A DNA stretch of 10,531 bases from Planctomycetales bacterium (lineage in GTDB: Bacteria > Planctomycetota > UBA11346): positions 1 to 10,531 of the forward strand of contig JANYGY010000223.1 in NCBI GenBank assembly GCA_025362255.1. The letters run 5' to 3'. The notes beneath the pieces are model-generated. The model was given only the letters and a program-made list of their open reading frames with translations. It ran no database searches and had not been told where the DNA came from. Each line of letters opens with the position of its first letter. Position 1 is the first letter of the stretch. Position numbers and translations under genes: made by a program. This document shows positions 7,024 to 10,531 of the stretch, piece after piece.

Positions 7024-9549
7024 ATGGTCGATCTTCTGCCTTTCGCTGCCGATGCGTCTCCCCGCTGGATCCGTCCGCGCACCGCGCGCATCGAACACGT
7101 CGAACTCGATGTGACCGTGGATCTTGACCAGCCCGCCCCGCTGGTCGCTGGCACCGTGCGCCATCGCTGCCGGTGGATCGCCGGCGCGCAGTCGACGCTG
7201 AAGTTTGATCAGCACGACCTCGTGATCACTGCGGTCACGGTTGACGACCAGCCGGTCGCTTTTTCGCTCGGCGCGGCCGAGGTCAGCGTGGTCATTCCAG
7301 CGGGTCGCGAAGTTTTCACCGTCGCTCTGACGTTCATCGCCCAACGTCCCCGCAAGGGGATGTACCTGATCACGCCGGATGCGCAGCAGGTGGCGATGGC
7401 CTGGACGCAAGGCGCGATGGAAGATCACGCGCATTGGTTTCCCTGTTACGACAGTCCGAACAATTTCAGCACTTACCGATTCATCATTCGACATCGCGCG
7501 CATTTCGAGGCGATTGCCGGCGGCGTCCGCGAATCACACATCACCACCGAGGATGGCTGGGCGGTGACGACCTATAGCCAGGACCGGGCGCATGTCCTGT
7601 ATCTGGTGAACGTCATCGTCGGCGATCTCGTCGCGGTCGAGGATGCTTCGTGTCCGGTGCCAGTGACCCATTGGCTGCCGCGGGGCCGCGAGGCATGCGC
7701 GCCGGCGATGTTCCGCGCCACCGGATTTGCGCTCGCTGAATTAGCGGCATTCATCGGCGTGCCGTATCCGTGGCAACGCTACGGCCACGCCGTGGTCCAC
7801 CGCTTCATGTGGGGCGGCATGGAGAACACCACTCTGACCACGATCACCGATCGGGTGCTGATGACGCCTGACGAGCAACGGCGCGAAGACGTCGATTGCG
7901 ACAGTTTGGTGATCCATGAGCTGGTTCATCAATGGTTCGGTGATCTGCTGACGATGAAAAGCTGGAGCGACATCTGGCTCAACGAATCCTTCGCCACGTA
8001 CCTTGAGGCGCGCATCACCGCCCGTTGGCGCGCGCACCTCCGGGGAGAATCGGCAGCAGATGCGCTGGCTCATGAATTGTGGCGAAACCGTGCGTCGTAT
8101 CTCGAACAGCATGGCTCGCGCTATCAGCGAGCGTTGGTGACCAACCGCTGGGATGATGCCTACGAGCTGTTCGATCGGGTGGCGTATGAACAAGGGTCGC
8201 TGGTTCTGCATGCCTTGTGCTCATGGCTCGGCGACCAGCGTTTTCACGCCGCGCTTGCGCTCTACACCAGCCGTCATGCGCATGGTCTGGTCGAGACCGC
8301 CGACCTCCGCCAAGCAATTGAAGATGCCACCGGCGAACCGGCTGATTGGTTCTTTGATCAATGGGTGCTGCGTGCAGGTCACCCCGCGCTGACCATGCGC
8401 TGGAGCCACGATCCAGCCCGTGGCCAGGTGGCGGTCACCATTGAACAACCGGAGCCGGTCTATCGTCTGCCGCTATCAATCGCCATTGCCGGCGAACTTG
8501 CCGTGCGCGTCGAGGTCACCAAAGCGCGCGAGACGTTCATCATCCATCAGACCAGCATGCCGGCCACTTCAGCGCCGGCGTGGGTGTTTGCTGATCCCAC
8601 GGGCGAGTTGCTCGCAACGTGGGAGGAAACTCATCCGCCTGCCACCTTGGCAGCCTTGTTGATGGATCCTTCAGCTCCGGCGCATGCCCGGGCTCGTGCA
8701 TGTGGTTTGGCGGCGAAAGTGCATCCGACCCCGAGTCTGCGCCAAGCCATCGCCGCTGCTGCAGGTGGACTGAGCGAACTCGTGCGCGAAGAGGCGCTGA
8801 CCACCCTCGCCGCCTGGCTCGCGCTCGATGAGCTGCGCGATCTTTACCGTGCCGCCACCAGTGAGCGGCATCGCCGCCTGATTGCGGTGGCGCTTGGCCG
8901 TTGTCGCGGTCTGCCGGACACCGCCCAGCTTGCGGAGGACTTGCTCTCGTGGGCTGATACCAGTGCCAGCGGCTGCACCGCCGGGGAATTGCTGGCTGCC
9001 CGGGGAGCCCTCGAACATCCAGGTGCGACCGCCGCGTTGCGCGCCCGCGAGTCGCGCCCGAGTTGGAATCATCGACTGGCGGTCGGTGCTGTTCGTGGTC
9101 TTGGGGCGAGCACCGAAGCCGCGGCGCTGGACGAGGTGCTGTCATTGCTAGCCAAGACGGACCTGCCCGAGGCGGTGCTCGTCGCGGCGCTCAGCGCCGC
9201 CGGGCAGCTCGGTTCACGTCATGTGTTGGCTCGTGCACGCACGGTGCGCGCGATTGAGCCATTTGTCGACGATCGCCGCCGGGGCGCGACCATGGCGTTG
9301 CGTGCGGCGGCCATCCGGGCGTGCGCAACGTTGGCGGATCCCGCAGCGCGGGGGATGATTGCCGCGCAACGCGAACGCGAACCGTTCGGCAACATCCGCA
9401 GGGTCGCCCGCGAAGCCCTCCATCACCTTGATCAAGTCGCCGCCACCACCTCCGCCACCGCCACGCTCACCCGTCGGATCGACGATCTCGAATCGACCAA
9501 AGCCAAGCTCGAAGCCCGTCTCGATGCTCTTGAGCGCCGCCTCGCCTGA
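7024..9549 (+). CDS. M1-family zinc aminopeptidase with C-terminal HEAT-like repeats and coiled-coil tail
   Basis: 841 residues. M1 enzymes remove N-terminal amino acids from peptides using one zinc. The N-terminal 200 residues are the usual beta-rich domain. Catalytic features are complete: GGMEN (264-268), the exopeptidase motif that holds the substrate N-terminus; HELVH (298-302) with the third zinc ligand Glu321 in WLNES, giving HExxH-x18-E; and Tyr388 in AYEQG, the transition-state tyrosine (YEKG in PepN). No signal peptide is visible, so it is probably cytoplasmic. Residues about 555-805 form Ala/Leu/Arg-rich paired helices (LVREEALTTLAAWLALDEL; AVGAVRGLGASTEAAALDEV) like HEAT/armadillo repeats, in place of the standard ERAP1-like or PepN C-terminal domain. 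The last 30 residues (RIDDLESTKAKLEARLDALE) are a coiled coil, possibly for oligomerisation. The ATG at 7024 is the only start codon in the open frame after the TGA at 6955. Peptide recycling is the likely role; substrate preference is unknown. Confidence 0.92.
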   Translation: MVDLLPFAADASPRWIRPRTARIEHVELDVTVDLDQPAPLVAGTVRHRCRWIAGAQSTLKFDQHDLVITAVTVDDQPVAFSLGAAEVSVVIPAGREVFTVALTFIAQRPRKGMYLITPDAQQVAMAWTQGAMEDHAHWFPCYDSPNNFSTYRFIIRHRAHFEAIAGGVRESHITTEDGWAVTTYSQDRAHVLYLVNVIVGDLVAVEDASCPVPVTHWLPRGREACAPAMFRATGFALAELAAFIGVPYPWQRYGHAVVHRFMWGGMENTTLTTITDRVLMTPDEQRREDVDCDSLVIHELVHQWFGDLLTMKSWSDIWLNESFATYLEARITARWRAHLRGESAADALAHELWRNRASYLEQHGSRYQRALVTNRWDDAYELFDRVAYEQGSLVLHALCSWLGDQRFHAALALYTSRHAHGLVETADLRQAIEDATGEPADWFFDQWVLRAGHPALTMRWSHDPARGQVAVTIEQPEPVYRLPLSIAIAGELAVRVEVTKARETFIIHQTSMPATSAPAWVFADPTGELLATWEETHPPATLAALLMDPSAPAHARARACGLAAKVHPTPSLRQAIAAAAGGLSELVREEALTTLAAWLALDELRDLYRAATSERHRRLIAVALGRCRGLPDTAQLAEDLLSWADTSASGCTAGELLAARGALEHPGATAALRARESRPSWNHRLAVGAVRGLGASTEAAALDEVLSLLAKTDLPEAVLVAALSAAGQLGSRHVLARARTVRAIEPFVDDRRRGATMALRAAAIRACATLADPAARGMIAAQREREPFGNIRRVAREALHHLDQVAATTSATATLTRRIDDLESTKAKLEARLDALERRLA

Positions 9550-9588
9550 GGAAGTGCGGTTTTCATCCAGCGCGGCATTATCAGCACG

Positions 9589-10494
9589 ATGCCACCAGCG
9601 AATCCACGCGTGTCCGCCCCCGCGCTGCTGACCGAGGAATGGCGTGAGCGCATCCACGCGCCGCCGATGCCGGCAGTGCGCTATTTGGCGATCAATAGGG
9701 TCACTGCCCGGGGCACGTTGCGCTACGGCGAACACCGGCATCACGAATACGAACTGATCCTGGTCGAGCGCGGGCTCTATCGCGCGCAGGTTGCCGGCGC
9801 TGACCTGAGCGCTGGTCCCGGTGAATTGGTGATCGTCCAACCGGGCGAGGTGCATGACGATGCGTTCGTGCGTGGGGTGGTGATCACGGGCGTCAATCTA
9901 CGCTTGATTGCGCCCCGGGTGCTGCCGCTGCTGATGCGGTCAGGCAGCCCGCGCGTGCGCCCGGCCCCAGAGGGAACCGCGGCGCTGATGCAGCAAATGC
10001 GTAAGGTCGCGGAGACCACGGACCTAGCTTCAGGCGGCCTTTTAGATGCGCTGGCTGGGCAATTATTTTGGAGCACGGTGGCTGCGGTGCTGCCCGATCA
10101 TCGTGATCCGCAGTGGTTGCAGCGCGGGGCCGACGCGCGATTCCTCGGGGCTTTGGAGCAGTTCTTCCATCATCACGTCAATCGTCGGGTGGCCGTCGAC
10201 GTGATGGCTAAGGCGTTGCATCTCGGACCGACCGCGTTGACCAATCACTGCCGCCGGTTGCTCGGGCGATCACCCGCCGCGGCGCAACTGGCCTGGCGGC
10301 TTGAGCGGTCGGATGAGGTTCTGCGCACGGGCACCTGGTCGGTGGAAGCGGTGGCCGCTCAATTCGGTTTTGCCAACGCGTTCCACTTTTCGCGCAGCTT
10401 TCACCAACATCTCGGATATCCGCCTTCTCATGCTGCGGTTGGGGAGCTCCGGAATCAGTCGGGGTCGGGTAAGAAAGGTCATCGATCTCCCTGA
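9589..10494 (+). CDS. AraC-family transcriptional regulator with N-terminal cupin domain
   Basis: 301 residues, typical length for the family. The N-terminal half carries an AraC-type cupin: HRHHEYELILVERG (49-62), then GPGELVIVQPGEVHD (76-90), the pattern of sugar- or small-ligand-sensing domains. The C-terminal half has two helix-turn-helix motifs: one around 200-222 (VAVDVMAKALHLGPTALTNH) and a second at about 250-272, followed by the family signature FANAFHFSRSFHQHLGYPP (261-279). It should bind DNA in the cytoplasm as a ligand-dependent activator or repressor. The ligand and targets are not visible; the likely target genes lie outside the window, or it may act on the aminopeptidase gene 39 bp upstream. 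The ATG at 9589 has no good ribosome site; the next in-frame ATG (Met27, base 9667) has none either, so the start is moderately secure. The residues after the last helix (NQSGSGKKGHRSP) look like an unstructured tail. Confidence 0.9.
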   Translation: MPPANPRVSAPALLTEEWRERIHAPPMPAVRYLAINRVTARGTLRYGEHRHHEYELILVERGLYRAQVAGADLSAGPGELVIVQPGEVHDDAFVRGVVITGVNLRLIAPRVLPLLMRSGSPRVRPAPEGTAALMQQMRKVAETTDLASGGLLDALAGQLFWSTVAAVLPDHRDPQWLQRGADARFLGALEQFFHHHVNRRVAVDVMAKALHLGPTALTNHCRRLLGRSPAAAQLAWRLERSDEVLRTGTWSVEAVAAQFGFANAFHFSRSFHQHLGYPPSHAAVGELRNQSGSGKKGHRSP

Positions 10495-10505
10495 AGAATA
10501 TTTTT

Positions 10506-10531
10506 CGTGGCATGGGCGGCTCGCCCATGTT
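10506..10531. repeat. Short palindromic intergenic repeat, copy 2 (reaches the window edge)
   Basis: Arms CATGGGCG (10511-10518) and CGCCCATG (10522-10529) form an 8-bp perfect stem with a 3-base loop, again preceded by CGTGG. It matches copy 1 (6164-6189) at 20 of 26 positions and lies 11 bp after the AraC stop codon, preceded by ATATTTTTC. The element may continue beyond the window. Like copy 1 it sits just downstream of a gene end. Confidence 0.6.

Noticed and set aside
6936..7154. Extension of the minus-strand gene by 73 residues to an upstream ATG
   Set aside because: The extension is Arg/Ser-rich shadow sequence overlapping the aminopeptidase gene, while a GGAG-supported ATG at 6935 directly precedes the membrane anchor.
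9432..9470. CCGCCACCACC-type simple repeat near the end of the aminopeptidase gene
   Set aside because: It encodes an ordinary Ala/Thr linker before the coiled coil; the poly-proline reading is out of frame.

Overview
The window is a GC-rich bacterial chromosomal segment, densely coded, with six substantial genes plus the 3' end of a seventh. There is no sign of phage, insertion sequence, plasmid or CRISPR. The gene styles suggest a Gram-negative-type bacterium, possibly of the PVC superphylum (Planctomycetota, Verrucomicrobiota, Lentisphaerota). The clues are a small secreted alkaline-phosphatase-superfamily hydrolase, a DUF4388-like/PEGA membrane protein, an M1 peptidase with a HEAT-repeat tail, and a short palindromic intergenic repeat. 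The phylum call is inference and weak.

Layout: bases 1-299 are the 3' end of corA (Mg2+/Co2+ channel). It is followed on the same strand, with gaps of 40, 7 and 75 bp, by a secreted metal-dependent phosphatase/phosphodiesterase-like protein (340-1335), a MurD-family peptidoglycan ligase (1343-2626) and a 1140-residue modular single-pass membrane protein (2702-6124). The phosphatase and murD are probably co-transcribed; the large gene may have its own leader. The 160-bp convergent gap 6125-6284 holds a short palindromic repeat and a perfect 17-bp-stem terminator. The terminator belongs to the minus-strand gene 6285-6935, a membrane-anchored protein rich in Ala, Pro and Thr. That gene is divergent from an M1 zinc aminopeptidase with HEAT-like repeats and a coiled-coil tail (7024-9549), which is followed after 39 bp by an AraC-family regulator (9589-10494). 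A second copy of the palindromic repeat closes the window.

The genes do not form an obvious single pathway. Three or four are envelope-related (CorA, exported hydrolase, MurD, membrane proteins); the aminopeptidase and AraC regulator look like a separate unit. No clearly new defence or biosynthetic system is visible. The points most worth a second look are the palindromic repeat pair with a compensatory stem change, the unusual architecture of the 1140-residue protein, the non-canonical MurD active-site motif, and the repeat-built membrane-anchored protein.
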